DNA of 64,000 bases from Pseudomonas sp. B21-040 (GCF_024748695.1 NZ_CP087176.1:5821501-5885500); one strand, 5' to 3'; shown: positions 32,640-42,609, counted from the stretch's first letter. Translations and numbers: made by a program. Notes: generated by a model not told the origin, from the letters alone.

Positions 32640-34289
32640 TCAAAAACCCTGCGGGGTCGACCGGGCGACGATTGCTTCCACATCCAGCCCACGTGGCAAC
32701 GCGCCATACACCCGACCGGCCGAACCGAGCCGGCTGACGATAAACGCATCACTGACCGCCGCATTGCCCGCCTCCAGCAACAGCTTGGCCTGAAGCCCCA
32801 AGGCAATGTCTTCGGTGAACTGGCGGGCGCGGTATTGAATGTCGCTGGTGTCTTTGAACTGCGCCTGCAATTGCTGGATGTGCGCGGCCAAGCGTTTATC
32901 GCCATGACCGTCGCCCAGTTCACTGAACAGCACATCAAGCACACCCGGTTCTTTGGACAAGGCTCGCAGCACATCCAGGCACTGCACGTTGCCGGAACCT
33001 TCCCACGTCGAATTGACCGGCGCCTCTCGGTACAGACGCGGCAGGATGCTTTCTTCGACATAGCCAGCGCCGCCCATGCATTCGGCCGCTTCGTTGATCA
33101 TGGCGGGCGCGCGTTTGCAGATCCAGTACTTGCCCACCGCGGTAACCAGCCGGGCGAATTTGGCTTCGTGGCTATCGTCCAGATGGTCCAGTGCCTTGCC
33201 CATGCGCAGGCTCAAAGCCAGGGCGGCTTCACTTTCCAGCGCCAGATCGGCCAGCACGTTTTGCATCAAGGGTTGTTCACTGAGCACCTTGCCACCGACT
33301 GTACGGTGGGCGCAGTGGTGACTGGCCTGGGTCAGGGCCTGGCGCATCAGTGCGCTGGAACCGACCATGCAATCGAAGCGGGTCATGGCCACCATTTCAA
33401 TGATGGTCGGAACACCCCGCCCTTCTTCGCCGACCATCCAGGCCAGCGCCCCGCGAAATTCCACTTCGCTGGAGGCGTTGGAGCAGTTGCCCAATTTGTT
33501 CTTCAAGCGCTGGATGTAGAACTGATTGCGCGTATCGTCCGGCCGGTGGCGCGGCAGCAGGAAACAGGTCAGGCCCTTGTCCGTTTGCGCCAGGGTCAGG
33601 AAGGCATCGCACATCGGTGCCGAGCAGAACCACTTGTGCCCCACCAACTCGTAAGCCTGCCCCGGACCACTGGCGCCCACCGGATAGGCCTTGGTGGTGT
33701 TGGCGCGCACGTCGGTGCCGCCCTGCTTTTCGGTCATGGCCATGCCGATGGTCACACCGGCCTTGTGCGCCATGCCAACGTTGCGCGGGTCATATTCGGT
33801 GGCGAGGATTTTCGGCAGCCATTGATCGGCCAGATCCGGTTGCAGGCGCATCGCCGGAACGCTGGCGAAGGTCATGGTCAAAGGGCAGCCACTGCCGGCT
33901 TCGGCCTGGCTGTGCAGATAACTCATGGACGCACGGGCCACATGCGCCCCTGTCTGCGGATGCGCCCAGGGCAACGAGGTCAGCCCGTGTTCGACGGCGG
34001 TGCGCATCAATTGGTGATAGGCCGGGTGGAATTCCACCAGGTCGATGCGATGACCATAACGGTCATGACTGACGAACACCGGTTTGTTCTGATTGGCCAG
34101 GAACCCGGCGTCCATCAGTGGCCCGCCCGCCAAGGCGCCATAGGCGTCGATCCGCGATTCGGCCCAACCGGCCCCGAAACGCCGCGACCATTCCTGCAGC
34201 GGAAGGTCGATGCGATAGAGGTTGGTACCGTCCAGCGACGGTGGCTGGTTGGTGACTTCGTGGGTTTCAGCGAACTGATGCAGGTTCAT
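32640..34289 (-). CDS. aidB: Acyl-CoA dehydrogenase, AidB-like
   Basis: A 549-residue flavoprotein of the acyl-CoA dehydrogenase family. The length and N-terminal domain (HEVTNQPPSLDGTNLYRIDL) are typical of AidB, which in E. coli binds DNA and is tied to the alkylation (Ada) response. FAD-binding parts are GMAMTEKQGGTDVRAN and KWFCSAPMCDAFLT. The C-terminal helices carry INEAAECMGGAGYVEESILPRLYREAPVNSTWEGSGNVQCLDVLR, in which the REAPVNSTWEGSGN block is strongly conserved. AAAGGAG lies upstream of the ATG. It lies 75 bases after ladS on the same strand. Whether it has DNA-protective or metabolic function here is unknown. Confidence 0.9.
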   Translation of the reverse strand: MNLHQFAETHEVTNQPPSLDGTNLYRIDLPLQEWSRRFGAGWAESRIDAYGALAGGPLMDAGFLANQNKPVFVSHDRYGHRIDLVEFHPAYHQLMRTAVEHGLTSLPWAHPQTGAHVARASMSYLHSQAEAGSGCPLTMTFASVPAMRLQPDLADQWLPKILATEYDPRNVGMAHKAGVTIGMAMTEKQGGTDVRANTTKAYPVGASGPGQAYELVGHKWFCSAPMCDAFLTLAQTDKGLTCFLLPRHRPDDTRNQFYIQRLKNKLGNCSNASSEVEFRGALAWMVGEEGRGVPTIIEMVAMTRFDCMVGSSALMRQALTQASHHCAHRTVGGKVLSEQPLMQNVLADLALESEAALALSLRMGKALDHLDDSHEAKFARLVTAVGKYWICKRAPAMINEAAECMGGAGYVEESILPRLYREAPVNSTWEGSGNVQCLDVLRALSKEPGVLDVLFSELGDGHGDKRLAAHIQQLQAQFKDTSDIQYRARQFTEDIALGLQAKLLLEAGNAAVSDAFIVSRLGSAGRVYGALPRGLDVEAIVARSTPQGF

Positions 34290-34364
34290 GACGGGGGCTC
34301 CTTTGGGTCAGCCAAGGGGTTCAGTTAAGCACTGCCCCGAGGCTGAACAAAGTGGCATATCCGC

Positions 34365-36749
34365 CTAACTGTCGGCGCTTTCGCCCTGCCTTGGACACAG
34401 CACCCGACGATAGAGCGCGGCCTGCAAGTCCTCGAATTTCACCGGTTTATTCAGGTAGTCGATCATGTCACCGGTCGGGCAGCGTTCACGATCAACACTC
34501 AGCGCCACCACGAACACCGGCAAATGAGCACAGCCCGGCAAGGCGCGGATCTGGCAGCACAGGGAGATACCGTCCAGCGGTGGCAACTGACAATCGACCA
34601 GCACCGCATCAAAGGTTTCAAGCTGCAACTGGTCGAGGGCGGCCAGACCGTTGTCGGCCGAACGCACCCGGAACCCGAGCTTGAGCAACATGCCGCGCAT
34701 CACCAACTGATTGACGCTGTTGTCATCCACCAGCAACACGTTGCAATCCTTTGGCAAGCGCAACCCCGGGACCTCGCGATTCATCGACGGTAAGGCCGGG
34801 CGTTCCACGACAGTCACTTCTACGTCGACATCCAGCTGGAAACGACTGCCACTGCCGGGTTCGGAGCGGTGAGTCAGGCGCCCACCGAGCAATTCGACCA
34901 GTTGCCGACAAATCGCCAACCCTACGCCCAAACCGCCATATTCGCGGGTCATCGAACCGTCGAGCTGGAAGAAACGCTGGTACATGGTCGCCTCTCCCAG
35001 ATCGGTAAAACCGATGCCTGTGTCGATCACTGCAAACGACAACGACAGGCGTCCGTTTTCCACCGGCTTGCCCGTCACCCGTAGCGCCAGCCCGCCGACC
35101 CGGGTGAACTTGATTGCGTTGTCCAGCAGGCATTCCAGGCATTGCGCCAGCTTTGCGCTGTCGCCGTGCAGGCGATCCGGCAGTCCGGGCGTGACGTCGA
35201 CTTTGAAATCCAGCGACTTGCTCGATGCGTTGCCCTCGAACTGCGCCCGCAAGCCATCGACCACACCCCGCAAGCTGAACGCCGCCGGGGTGGCCTTGAG
35301 CTTGCCGGCCTGCAATTCGGTCAGCGTCAGGATGCCGTTGACCATGCGCATCATGTCCCGCGCCGAACCGGCAGCGGTTTGCTGGTATTGCTCCAGCTCA
35401 GGGTCCATCTCGACGGTCTGCATCAACTCCAGCGAACCGATCACGCCGTTCATGGGGGTGCGCAATTCGTGGGTCAAGGTGGCAAGGAATTCATCCTTGA
35501 GCTTGTTACTGTGAGCCAATTGCTGGTTCAACACTTCGAGCTTTTGCCCCGCATCAAACAGCGTTTGTGCTTGCTGCTCGCGCATGGCGTTGATGCGATC
35601 GGCCAAGGCCAGCGACAGCAGTGCGACTTCAATCGCCGAGCCGATCTGGCTTGAATACATGGTCAGGAACACGTTGGGCAGATAACCCAGCACCATCATC
35701 GTGTTGACGATGCCACCGAGCAAAAACGCCGACCAGGCAATGATGAAATACCGCGCCACACGCAGGCCGCGCAACCAGGCACACAGCCCGGCGGCAAAAA
35801 TCACCACGGTGAAGGACAAGGCCAGGGCGGTGGCCAGGCGCAAGGCCAGGGCATAGCTGGCCATCAACGACAACCCGATCACCGTCGCGCTGAATGCAAT
35901 CAAGGCCAGCAACAAGCGATCGAGCCAGCGACCATAGGACCCGGTCTGCAAGAAGCTTCGAGCAAACTGACTGCCGAACAGTCCGGCGCAGCCGATGAAG
36001 AACGGTGTTGCCGCGTTGGCCCACCAAGGATTGTCCGGCCAGAAATACTCCACGGCCGCGCCATTGACCGACAGTTGGTACAGACCGAACGAGGCGATGT
36101 AGAAGATGTAATAGAGATAGCTGGTGTCACGCACGCTCAGGTAGATGAACAGGTTGTAAACCAGCATCCCCAACAACACGCCGTAGATCAGCCCCAGCAC
36201 ATAAAGCCGCACGGGCTGCTCTTCGAGAAAAGCGGTGCTCGACCACAAGGTCACCGGTGCCTGGATGGAGCCTTCGCTTTGCAGGCGCAGGTACACCGTT
36301 TGTGCCTGGTCAGGTGTGAAGTTCAAATCGAACAGGTAGTTGTTCTGGCGGATCTCACGCGTGGCAAACGGCAAGGCATCGCCCGTCTGCCGGGCCAAGC
36401 GATAGTCACCGCCGGCATCGGGCAAGTACAGATCAAGGTGATCGAGCGGCGGATAGGCCAGTTCAAGAAGCCAGGTGCGTTGTACTGACGGGTTGGTCGG
36501 ACGGTAATGCAGGTCGATTTTCAGCCAGAACACTGAACGCGAGTACCCGGCGTTAAGGGTGGCTTTATCGTGGGGTTTGAAGTTTCCAGCTGCAGCTTGC
36601 GCACGAACATCGGCGATGGTCGCCTGACCGCCCGCGTCTTCGTACACCTGCATGACTCGGCCCAGGGGAAGGCTCTGGGTAGATTCATCGAACTCGATGG
36701 CGCTCGCCATGAGGGGCAAGCAAAGCAGCAACATCAGCAAATAGCGCAT
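34365..36749 (-). CDS. ladS: Hybrid sensor histidine kinase LadS
   Basis: A 794-residue inner-membrane hybrid kinase. Order: signal peptide (1-17), periplasmic 7TMR-DISMED2 domain (about 25-165), seven membrane segments (about 180-385), coiled coil, HisKA with the phospho-His in LTHELRTPMNG (His427). The HATPase has N box DNAIKFTRVG, G1 DTGIGF and G2 GGLGVGLAIC. The receiver domain (about 668-785) has phospho-acceptor Asp719 in LVDCQLPP. Length, domains and the neighbouring thiD-thiE-hemL match P. aeruginosa LadS, which feeds the GacS/GacA-Rsm switch between biofilm and virulence states and responds to calcium there. The adjacent thiD gene is divergent. Confidence 0.93.
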   Translation of the reverse strand: MRYLLMLLLCLPLMASAIEFDESTQSLPLGRVMQVYEDAGGQATIADVRAQAAAGNFKPHDKATLNAGYSRSVFWLKIDLHYRPTNPSVQRTWLLELAYPPLDHLDLYLPDAGGDYRLARQTGDALPFATREIRQNNYLFDLNFTPDQAQTVYLRLQSEGSIQAPVTLWSSTAFLEEQPVRLYVLGLIYGVLLGMLVYNLFIYLSVRDTSYLYYIFYIASFGLYQLSVNGAAVEYFWPDNPWWANAATPFFIGCAGLFGSQFARSFLQTGSYGRWLDRLLLALIAFSATVIGLSLMASYALALRLATALALSFTVVIFAAGLCAWLRGLRVARYFIIAWSAFLLGGIVNTMMVLGYLPNVFLTMYSSQIGSAIEVALLSLALADRINAMREQQAQTLFDAGQKLEVLNQQLAHSNKLKDEFLATLTHELRTPMNGVIGSLELMQTVEMDPELEQYQQTAAGSARDMMRMVNGILTLTELQAGKLKATPAAFSLRGVVDGLRAQFEGNASSKSLDFKVDVTPGLPDRLHGDSAKLAQCLECLLDNAIKFTRVGGLALRVTGKPVENGRLSLSFAVIDTGIGFTDLGEATMYQRFFQLDGSMTREYGGLGVGLAICRQLVELLGGRLTHRSEPGSGSRFQLDVDVEVTVVERPALPSMNREVPGLRLPKDCNVLLVDDNSVNQLVMRGMLLKLGFRVRSADNGLAALDQLQLETFDAVLVDCQLPPLDGISLCCQIRALPGCAHLPVFVVALSVDRERCPTGDMIDYLNKPVKFEDLQAALYRRVLCPRQGESADS

Positions 36750-37170
36750 TTAAGCCCCAGCGTGGCCTGTCCGGTTATCTCAGGAAGCCCCTCATTCCCT
36801 TTGAGTAGACGTAAAACCGGCATTACCTGTTATTGGTTTGGATCCACTCTAGCATAGCCGTTGATGGCCATTGAACACCATTGAATTTTTTTCGCAGAGG
36901 CTCTAGCACGGGCGTTCCAGCGACAAATTTTGCGCAAAACCAGCTTGATTGGTCAGGCTGTATCAATGCATCGGCCGTTTTACACATTCCTGTAGCAGCT
37001 GGCGAAGCCTGCGTCCGGCTGCGCAGCAGTCGTTAAACCTGAATTCGCGGTCTGTCTGATTGACCGCGTTGTCTGGGTTTACGACTGCTGCGCAGCCGGA
37101 CGCAGGCTGCGCCAGCTGCTACAAGTCCGTCTCATGACTCGCTGGTCGACTGGTGGTAAGCTCGCGCACC
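36750..37170. other. 421-base divergent gap ladS/thiD
   Basis: The part next to ladS (36750-36985) is AT-richer than its surroundings (for example ATTGAATTTTTTT near 36880) and probably holds the ladS promoter. I see no gene or riboswitch in it. The part next to thiD is filled by the long palindrome at 36990-37124. Confidence 0.6.
36990..37124. repeat. Long palindrome, TGTAGCAGCTGGCGAAG type, copy 2
   Basis: Arms of about 43 bases (CTGTAGCAGCTGGCGAAGCC start; GGCTGCGCCAGCTGCTACA end), nearly identical to copies at 15312 and 52650. One arm carries GCTGCGCC where others have GCTTCGCC. The loop is unrelated to the other copies. It lies immediately upstream of thiD. Confidence 0.88.
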
Positions 37171-37968
37171 ATGAATATCTACAGCTCTCGCCCCGTTGTC
37201 CTCTGTCTCTCCGGCCACGATCCAAGTGGTGGCGCCGGCTTGCAGGCAGATATCGAAGCCTTGCTCGCGCAGGGTTGCCATGCGGCCCCGGCCGTCACCG
37301 CCCTGACCGTGCAAGACACGGTCAACGTCACTGACTTCCGCGTCCTCGACCGTGAGTGGGTGTTGGCCCAGGCCAATGCCGTGCTCAACGACTCCGAAGT
37401 CGCCGCCGTCAAACTGGGCATGCTCGGTTCCCTGGAGATGGTCGACACCGTGGTCGAACTGCTTCAGGCGCACCCGCACCTGCCGGTCGTCTGCGACCCG
37501 GTGCTGCGCGCCGGCGGTGGCGGACGACTGGGCAAGGACGAAGTCGGCTACGCCATGCGCGAACGCCTGCTGCCCCTGTCCATCATCGCCACCCCTAACC
37601 TTCCCGAAGCGCGCATCCTCGCCGAACTGCCAGAAGGCACGGCCGACGAATGCGCCGAAAAACTGTTGCCGTTCGTCAAACACCTGCTGATCACCGGCGG
37701 TCATGGCGACGAACACGAAATCCACAATCGCCTCTACAGCCGCGACGGCCACCGCGAAACCTTTACCTGCCAGCGCTTGCCCGGCAGCTATCACGGTTCC
37801 GGTTGCACGCTGGCCAGCGCGTTGGCCGGTCGTCTGGCCCTGGGTGAAAACCTCGCCAGCGCCGTGCAGACCGCGCTTAACTACACATGGCGAACCCTGC
37901 GTGATGCGGAGCAACTGGGCAAAGGCCAGTTCGTGCCGCGCCGCCTGCCTCTGGATTTCTGTTCGTAA
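37171..37968 (+). CDS. thiD: Hydroxymethylpyrimidine/phosphomethylpyrimidine kinase
   Basis: A 265-residue ribokinase-fold enzyme that phosphorylates HMP and HMP-P for thiamine synthesis. The N-terminal substrate/ATP region is CLSGHDPSGGAGLQADIEA, with TALTVQDT and VKLGMLGS further on. The C-terminal anion hole/catalytic base is in LPGSYHGSGCTLASALAG. I use the ATG at 37171 (MNIYSSRPVV); 265 residues is the usual length. No thi-box/TPP riboswitch is seen upstream. It is followed by thiE (32-base gap) and hemL on the same strand, so the three are probably co-transcribed. Confidence 0.95.
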   Translation: MNIYSSRPVVLCLSGHDPSGGAGLQADIEALLAQGCHAAPAVTALTVQDTVNVTDFRVLDREWVLAQANAVLNDSEVAAVKLGMLGSLEMVDTVVELLQAHPHLPVVCDPVLRAGGGGRLGKDEVGYAMRERLLPLSIIATPNLPEARILAELPEGTADECAEKLLPFVKHLLITGGHGDEHEIHNRLYSRDGHRETFTCQRLPGSYHGSGCTLASALAGRLALGENLASAVQTALNYTWRTLRDAEQLGKGQFVPRRLPLDFCS

Positions 37969-38000
37969 CTTTTGATGCGTAAAGCGCCGAGGCTTGTCCG

Positions 38001-38624
38001 ATGAAACTACGTGGCCTGTACGCCATTACCGATAGCCAGTTGCTGGCCGGTAAATTTCTTTCGTACGTGGAGGCGGCGCTGGAAGGCGGCGTCACCTTGC
38101 TCCAGTACCGCGACAAAAGCAGTGACGAGGCCCGCCGATTGCGTGAAGCCGAAGCACTGCGCGATCTGTGCGATCGCTACAAGACCCAGTTGATCATCAA
38201 CGACGACGCCGAACTCGCTGCCCGCCTGAACGTGGGTGTGCACCTGGGACAGACCGATGGTCCGCTGTCTCCGACCCGCGCCCTGCTCGGTTCCAAGGCA
38301 ATCATCGGTTCGACCTGCCATGCGCAACTCGAACTGGCCGAACAAGCCGCCAAAGAAGGTGCGAGCTACGTCGCCTTCGGCCGCTTCTTCAATTCGAACA
38401 CCAAACCCGGCGCACCCACTTGCAGCCTTGACTTGCTCGACCAGGCTCGCCGCACATTGCACCTGCCAATCTGCGCGATTGGCGGCATCACCCTGGAAAA
38501 CGCCGCCCCGTTGGTGGCCCACGGGGTTGATCTACTGGCGGTAGTCCACGGCCTGTTCGGCGCCGAGAGTGCGGCTGAAGTGACACGCCGTGCCCGCGCC
38601 TTTAACGAACTACTTAAAATCTGA
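38001..38624 (+). CDS. thiE: Thiamine phosphate synthase
   Basis: A 207-residue TIM-barrel enzyme joining HMP-PP and thiazole phosphate (THZ-P) into thiamine phosphate. It begins [17 protein letters not shown], with diphosphate-binding [16 protein letters not shown], the central [20 protein letters not shown] and the late [24 protein letters not shown]. All are standard ThiE blocks. GAGG lies eight bases before the ATG. It sits between thiD and hemL and is separated from hemL by 15 bases. Confidence 0.96.
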   Translation: MKLRGLYAITDSQLLAGKFLSYVEAALEGGVTLLQYRDKSSDEARRLREAEALRDLCDRYKTQLIINDDAELAARLNVGVHLGQTDGPLSPTRALLGSKAIIGSTCHAQLELAEQAAKEGASYVAFGRFFNSNTKPGAPTCSLDLLDQARRTLHLPICAIGGITLENAAPLVAHGVDLLAVVHGLFGAESAAEVTRRARAFNELLKI

Positions 38625-38639
38625 TTTGAGAGCCCGACC

Positions 38640-39923
38640 ATGTCTCGTTCCGAAACCCTGTTTGCCAATGCCCAGAAACACATTCCCGGTGGCGTGAACT
38701 CGCCTGTGCGCGCGTTCAAAAGCGTCGGCGGCACCCCGCTGTTCTTCAAACACGCTGAAGGCGCCTACGTTACCGACGAAGACGACAAGCGCTATGTGGA
38801 TTACGTCGGCTCCTGGGGGCCGATGATTCTCGGCCATAGCCATCCGGACGTGCTGGACGCGGTGCGCAAACAACTGGCACACGGTTTGTCCTATGGCGCC
38901 CCGACCGCGATGGAAACCGAGATGGCAGACCTGGTCTGCTCGATCGTGCCGTCGATGGAAATGGTGCGTATGGTCAGCTCCGGCACCGAAGCGACCATGA
39001 GCGCGATCCGTCTGGCCCGTGGCTTCACCGGCCGCGACAGCATCATCAAGTTTGAAGGCTGCTACCACGGCCACTCCGACAGCCTGCTGGTCAAGGCCGG
39101 CTCTGGCGCGCTGACCCAAGGCGTACCGAGCTCGGCCGGCGTGCCGGCAGCCTTTGCCAAACACACCTTGACCCTGCCGTTCAACGACATCAACGCGGTA
39201 GAAACCATGCTCGCCGAAGTCGGCCAGGACGTGGCGTGCATCATCGTTGAGCCAGTGGCCGGCAACATGAACTGCGTACCGCCAGCGCCAGGCTTCCTCG
39301 AAGGCCTGCGGACACTGTGCGACAAGCACGGCGTAGTGCTGATTTTCGACGAAGTGATGACTGGTTTCCGCGTTGCCCTCGGCGGAGCCCAGGCTTACTA
39401 CGGCGTAACGCCGGACCTGAGCACCTTCGGCAAAATCATCGGTGGCGGCATGCCCGTTGGCTGCTTCGGCGGCAAACGCGAAATCATGCAGCACATTGCG
39501 CCGCTGGGCCCGGTGTACCAGGCCGGCACGTTGTCGGGCAACCCGCTGGCCATGGCCGCCGGCCTGACCACTTTGCGCTTGATCAGCCGTCCGGGTTTCC
39601 ACGCCGAACTGACCGACTACACCACGCGTCTGCTCGACGGCCTGCAACAACGCGCCGATGCCGCGGGCATTCCGTTCGTGACCACGCAAGCCGGTGGCAT
39701 GTTCGGCCTGTATTTCAGTGGCGCCGACGATATCGTGACGTTCGATGACGTGATGGCGAGCGATGCCGCCCTGTTCGGCCGCTTCTTCCACTTGATGCTC
39801 GAAGGCGGGGTTTACCTGGCGCCGAGCGCGTTCGAAGCCGGCTTCACCTCGATCGCTCATGGCGAAACCGAGTTGAAACTGACACTGGACGCTGCCGAGC
39901 GTGCATTCGCCGCATTGAAATAA
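38640..39923 (+). CDS. hemL: Glutamate-1-semialdehyde 2,1-aminomutase
   Basis: A 427-residue PLP enzyme converting glutamate-1-semialdehyde to 5-aminolevulinate, the C5-pathway entry to heme. The N-terminal signature is [21 protein letters not shown]. Then [18 protein letters not shown] (PLP-phosphate), [36 protein letters not shown], and the Schiff-base Lys in [18 protein letters not shown]. Length and all blocks fit HemL. It is the last gene of thiD-thiE-hemL and is followed by a terminator-like hairpin. Confidence 0.97.
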   Translation: MSRSETLFANAQKHIPGGVNSPVRAFKSVGGTPLFFKHAEGAYVTDEDDKRYVDYVGSWGPMILGHSHPDVLDAVRKQLAHGLSYGAPTAMETEMADLVCSIVPSMEMVRMVSSGTEATMSAIRLARGFTGRDSIIKFEGCYHGHSDSLLVKAGSGALTQGVPSSAGVPAAFAKHTLTLPFNDINAVETMLAEVGQDVACIIVEPVAGNMNCVPPAPGFLEGLRTLCDKHGVVLIFDEVMTGFRVALGGAQAYYGVTPDLSTFGKIIGGGMPVGCFGGKREIMQHIAPLGPVYQAGTLSGNPLAMAAGLTTLRLISRPGFHAELTDYTTRLLDGLQQRADAAGIPFVTTQAGGMFGLYFSGADDIVTFDDVMASDAALFGRFFHLMLEGGVYLAPSAFEAGFTSIAHGETELKLTLDAAERAFAALK

Positions 39924-39932
39924 CGTTTTGCT

Positions 39933-39964
39933 GCTGACGTTGGCGACTGCCGACGTCAGCTTTC
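39933..39964 (+). terminator. Intrinsic terminator-like hairpin after hemL
   Basis: Stem GCTGACGT (39933-39940) with ACGTCAGC (39953-39960), extended inward by TGGC/GCCG to about 12 pairs around GACT, followed by TTTC. It begins 9 bases after the hemL stop. Confidence 0.6.
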
Positions 39965-40059
39965 ACCTACATCCGCACTGTTATTCCGACGCTTGCGCTA
40001 ATAATCCCCCGCAAATTGGGCGATATATTCCCCACGCAGCAGAAAAACGAGTAAAGACT

Positions 40060-40089
40060 TTGTAAGGTTGGCCCTGCTTATTTCATAAT
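40060..40089 (+). promoter_or_regulatory. Candidate sigma70 promoter of the Sel1-repeat gene
   Basis: TTGTAA (40060-40065) and CATAAT (40084-40089) are separated by 18 bases in an AT-rich stretch, 59 bases upstream of the ATG at 40149. Consensus-like but not verified. Confidence 0.4.
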
Positions 40090-40148
40090 GCGCGCTTATT
40101 GGATCCCCTCGATGGGTCCGCGCGCCCTTCAGAGGTAAGTCGATTCTC

Positions 40149-40703
40149 ATGAACCGCACCGGCCGCGCCCTTGCAATGGGCTGCCTGTTGCTCCTTCAGC
40201 CCCTGCTCGCGCTCGCACAAGCAGGCGGCAACTCGTTGTTAATCCCAGCGATGGGTCGCTGCACCCTCAATACTCAGCCGCAAGACCTGACGCAAGCGCT
40301 CGCCGCCTGCCAAAAAGCGTCGGATGAAGGGGATGCGCAAGCGCAATACGAGTTGGGTGAGTTCTACTACGAAGGCAAAAACGCGCCACGCGACCTCAAT
40401 AAAGCCCTCAGCTATTTCGAAAAAGCCTCGCTGCAAGGCCATGCCCAGGCGCAATTCAAACTCGGCACCATGTTCTTCCATGGCGAAGGTGTGCCGGCCA
40501 ATAACGTCCAGGCTTACATTCTGCTGAAAATGGCGGCGGTCAACGGCGCTGAAGAGGCGCTGGACACCGCCGACGAAGTCACTGAGAAAATGCCGCGCGA
40601 AGAGCTGGAAGTCGCCACCCAGGTACTGGGGCAAATTTTCCGTAAATACCTGATGGAATTGCAGAGCGCCGATGGGCGTACGCCGTTTTCGCCTCTTCCC
40701 TGA
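40149..40703 (+). CDS. Secreted Sel1-like/tetratricopeptide repeat protein
   Basis: A 184-residue protein with a signal peptide (about 1-24, MNRTGRALAMGCLLLL core, cut after LALA). It then has two or three Sel1-like repeats: SDEGDAQAQYELGEFYYEGK, then KASLQGHAQAQFKLGTMFFHG, and NNVQAYILLKMAAVNGAEEA. The rest is helical and ends in a short loop. It is probably periplasmic and mediates protein contacts; no enzymatic motif. It has a promoter-like sequence upstream and a symmetrical REP pair just downstream, so it is likely monocistronic. Confidence 0.87.
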   Translation: MNRTGRALAMGCLLLLQPLLALAQAGGNSLLIPAMGRCTLNTQPQDLTQALAACQKASDEGDAQAQYELGEFYYEGKNAPRDLNKALSYFEKASLQGHAQAQFKLGTMFFHGEGVPANNVQAYILLKMAAVNGAEEALDTADEVTEKMPREELEVATQVLGQIFRKYLMELQSADGRTPFSPLP

Positions 40704-40726
40704 TTTCTTTACCGACCTCTCTGACG

Positions 40727-40796
40727 CAATCGCGGGCAAGCCTTGCTCCTACAAGAGCAGTGGTGAACCTGTAGGAGCAAGGCTTGCCCGCGATTG
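40727..40796. repeat. REP pair, near-perfect hairpin between convergent genes
   Basis: CAATCGCGGGCAAGCCTTGC then TCCTACA is matched exactly by its reverse complement after a 17-base loop, giving 27-base perfect arms. It lies between the stops of the Sel1-repeat gene and the DUF1820 gene and could stop transcripts from both sides. Confidence 0.88.
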
Positions 40797-40816
40797 TGTC
40801 ACCTCGGTTTCAATGC

Positions 40817-41146
40817 CTACTTTTCAGGCATCGGCATCGGAAACGGCATGACATTGCCGACCGCGCCACGGGCTTCGCTGATTTTCGGCGTACCCAGACG
40901 CTCTACCTCATCGATGCGCACAATCGAATGCATCGGCACAAAGCTGCGCACAACGCCTTCAAACTGAGCCTTGAGCTTCTCTTCGCTCGGATCGACGACC
41001 ACTTGCGTGCGCTCGCCAAAGACGAACTCTTCCACTTCCAGAAACCCCCACAGATCACTTTGGTAGATCTGCTTGGCATACATTTCGTACACCTGGCCCT
41101 GGTTGAGGAAAATCACCTTGTAGATTGGGGCTTCACGTTTGGTCAT
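40817..41146 (-). CDS. DUF1820 family protein
   Basis: A 109-residue protein matching the small gammaproteobacterial DUF1820 family: MTKREAPIYKVIFLNQGQVY at the start, then YQSDLWGFLEVEEFVFGERT, and the C-terminal SFVPMHSIVRIDEVERLG. There is no signal peptide or membrane segment. I use the ATG at 41144-41146; an ATG at 41164 would add six residues. It is divergent from miaB. Function unknown. Confidence 0.88.
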   Translation of the reverse strand: MTKREAPIYKVIFLNQGQVYEMYAKQIYQSDLWGFLEVEEFVFGERTQVVVDPSEEKLKAQFEGVVRSFVPMHSIVRIDEVERLGTPKISEARGAVGNVMPFPMPMPEK

Positions 41147-41240
41147 GGCGGGCGGGCAACACATCGGGGATAAAAATGAGGGCGCGAACTATAGCATAGC
41201 CACCGGACGCACAACGGTAGGAACCTTGGGACATGTTCCC

Positions 41241-41246
41241 TATAAT
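41241..41246 (+). promoter_or_regulatory. Candidate miaB -10 element
   Basis: A consensus TATAAT lies 34 bases before the miaB ATG at 41281. No good -35 is visible at the right distance. The near-palindrome GGGACATGTTCCC (41228-41240) abuts it and could be a regulator site. Confidence 0.35.
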
Positions 41247-41280
41247 GCGCGGTTCTTTGAATCACGTGATGACTGTATCC

Positions 41281-42609
41281 ATGGCCAAGAAGCTTTACAT
41301 CGAAACCCACGGTTGCCAGATGAACGAGTACGACAGCTCGCGCATGGTCGACTTGCTGGGTGAACACCAGGCCCTGGAAGTCACTGCTCGCGCTGAAGAT
41401 GCCGACGTGATCCTGCTCAACACCTGCTCCATTCGCGAACGCGCCCAGGACCGGGTGTACTCCCAGCTCGGCCGCTGGCGTGAACTGAAACTCGCCAACC
41501 CTGAAATGGTGATCGCCGTCGGCGGTTGCGTGGCCAGTCAGGAAGGCGCCGCCATCCGCGATCGTGCCCCGTACGTCGACGTGGTGTTCGGCCCGCAAAC
41601 CCTGCACCGCCTGCCGGAAATGATCGACGCTGCTCGCGCCACCAAACTGCCGCAAGTCGACGTCTCGTTCCCGGAAATCGAAAAATTCGACCATTTGCCA
41701 GAACCGCGCATCGACGGTCCGAGCGCCTATGTCTCGGTGATGGAAGGCTGCAGCAAGTACTGCACGTTCTGCGTGGTGCCGTACACCCGCGGTGAAGAAG
41801 TCAGCCGCCCGTTCGACGACGTGATTGCCGAGATCATCCACCTGGCCGAAAACGGCGTACGCGAAGTGACGCTGCTGGGTCAGAACGTCAACGGTTATCG
41901 CGGCACCACCCATGACGGTCGCCTGGCCGATCTGGCCGAGCTGATTCGTGTCGTGGCCGCTGTCGATGGCATCGACCGGATTCGCTACACCACGTCGCAC
42001 CCGCTGGAGTTCTCCGACAGCCTGATCCAGGCCCACGCCGATGTGCCGGAACTGGTCAAACACCTGCACTTGCCGGTGCAGTCGGGTTCGGACCGGATTC
42101 TCGCGGCAATGAAACGGAACCACACCGCGCTGGAATACAAATCCAAACTGCGCAAGCTGCGGGCCGCCGTGCCGGGCATTTGCATCAGTTCGGACTTCAT
42201 CGTCGGCTTCCCGGGCGAAACCGAGAAAGACTTCGAACAAACGATGAAGCTGATCGAAGACGTCGGCTTCGACTTTTCCTACTCGTTCGTCTACAGCCAG
42301 CGCCCGGGCACCCCAGCGGCCGACCTGGCCGACGAGACGCCGGAAGAGCTGAAAAAAGAGCGACTGAATGCCCTGCAACATCGCCTGAACCAGCAAGGTT
42401 TCGAGATCAGCCGACAAATGGTCGGTTCGGTCCAGCGGATTCTGGTCACCGACTATTCGAAAAAAGACCCCGGCGAGCTGCAAGGCCGGACCGAGAATAA
42501 CCGTATCGTCAACTTCCGCTGCGACAATCCAACGCTGATCGGACAGTTCGCCGACGTGCACATTGACGCCGCACAACCGCACTCGCTGCGGGGCTCGCTG
42601 ATCCAGTAA
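41281..42609 (+). CDS. miaB: tRNA-2-methylthio-N6-dimethylallyladenosine synthase
   Basis: A 442-residue radical-SAM methylthiotransferase modifying i6A37 of tRNA. The N-terminal MTTase domain has the three auxiliary-cluster cysteines ([29 protein letters not shown]). The radical SAM cluster is in [17 protein letters not shown], followed by [15 protein letters not shown] domain closes the protein ([20 protein letters not shown]). I use the ATG at 41281 ([11 protein letters not shown]); an ATG at 41269 is possible. Earlier in-frame ATGs lie across the -10 element and are unlikely. It starts the miaB-ybeZ-ybeY-corC-lnt string but is separated from ybeZ by a REP pair. Confidence 0.96.
   Translation: MAKKLYIETHGCQMNEYDSSRMVDLLGEHQALEVTARAEDADVILLNTCSIRERAQDRVYSQLGRWRELKLANPEMVIAVGGCVASQEGAAIRDRAPYVDVVFGPQTLHRLPEMIDAARATKLPQVDVSFPEIEKFDHLPEPRIDGPSAYVSVMEGCSKYCTFCVVPYTRGEEVSRPFDDVIAEIIHLAENGVREVTLLGQNVNGYRGTTHDGRLADLAELIRVVAAVDGIDRIRYTTSHPLEFSDSLIQAHADVPELVKHLHLPVQSGSDRILAAMKRNHTALEYKSKLRKLRAAVPGICISSDFIVGFPGETEKDFEQTMKLIEDVGFDFSYSFVYSQRPGTPAADLADETPEELKKERLNALQHRLNQQGFEISRQMVGSVQRILVTDYSKKDPGELQGRTENNRIVNFRCDNPTLIGQFADVHIDAAQPHSLRGSLIQ

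Noticed and set aside
37000..37170. TPP riboswitch upstream of thiD
   Set aside because: The region is taken up by the long palindrome. No thi-box CTGAGA or ACCTGA-type core is visible before thiD or thiE.
38610..39860. Long minus-strand open frame opposite hemL
   Set aside because: Antisense to an unmistakable HemL, rich in Arg/His/Gln/Val, no ribosome binding site. Same explanation applies to the long antisense frames at 31005-32447, 32589-34328, 41143-42612 and 45296-46600.
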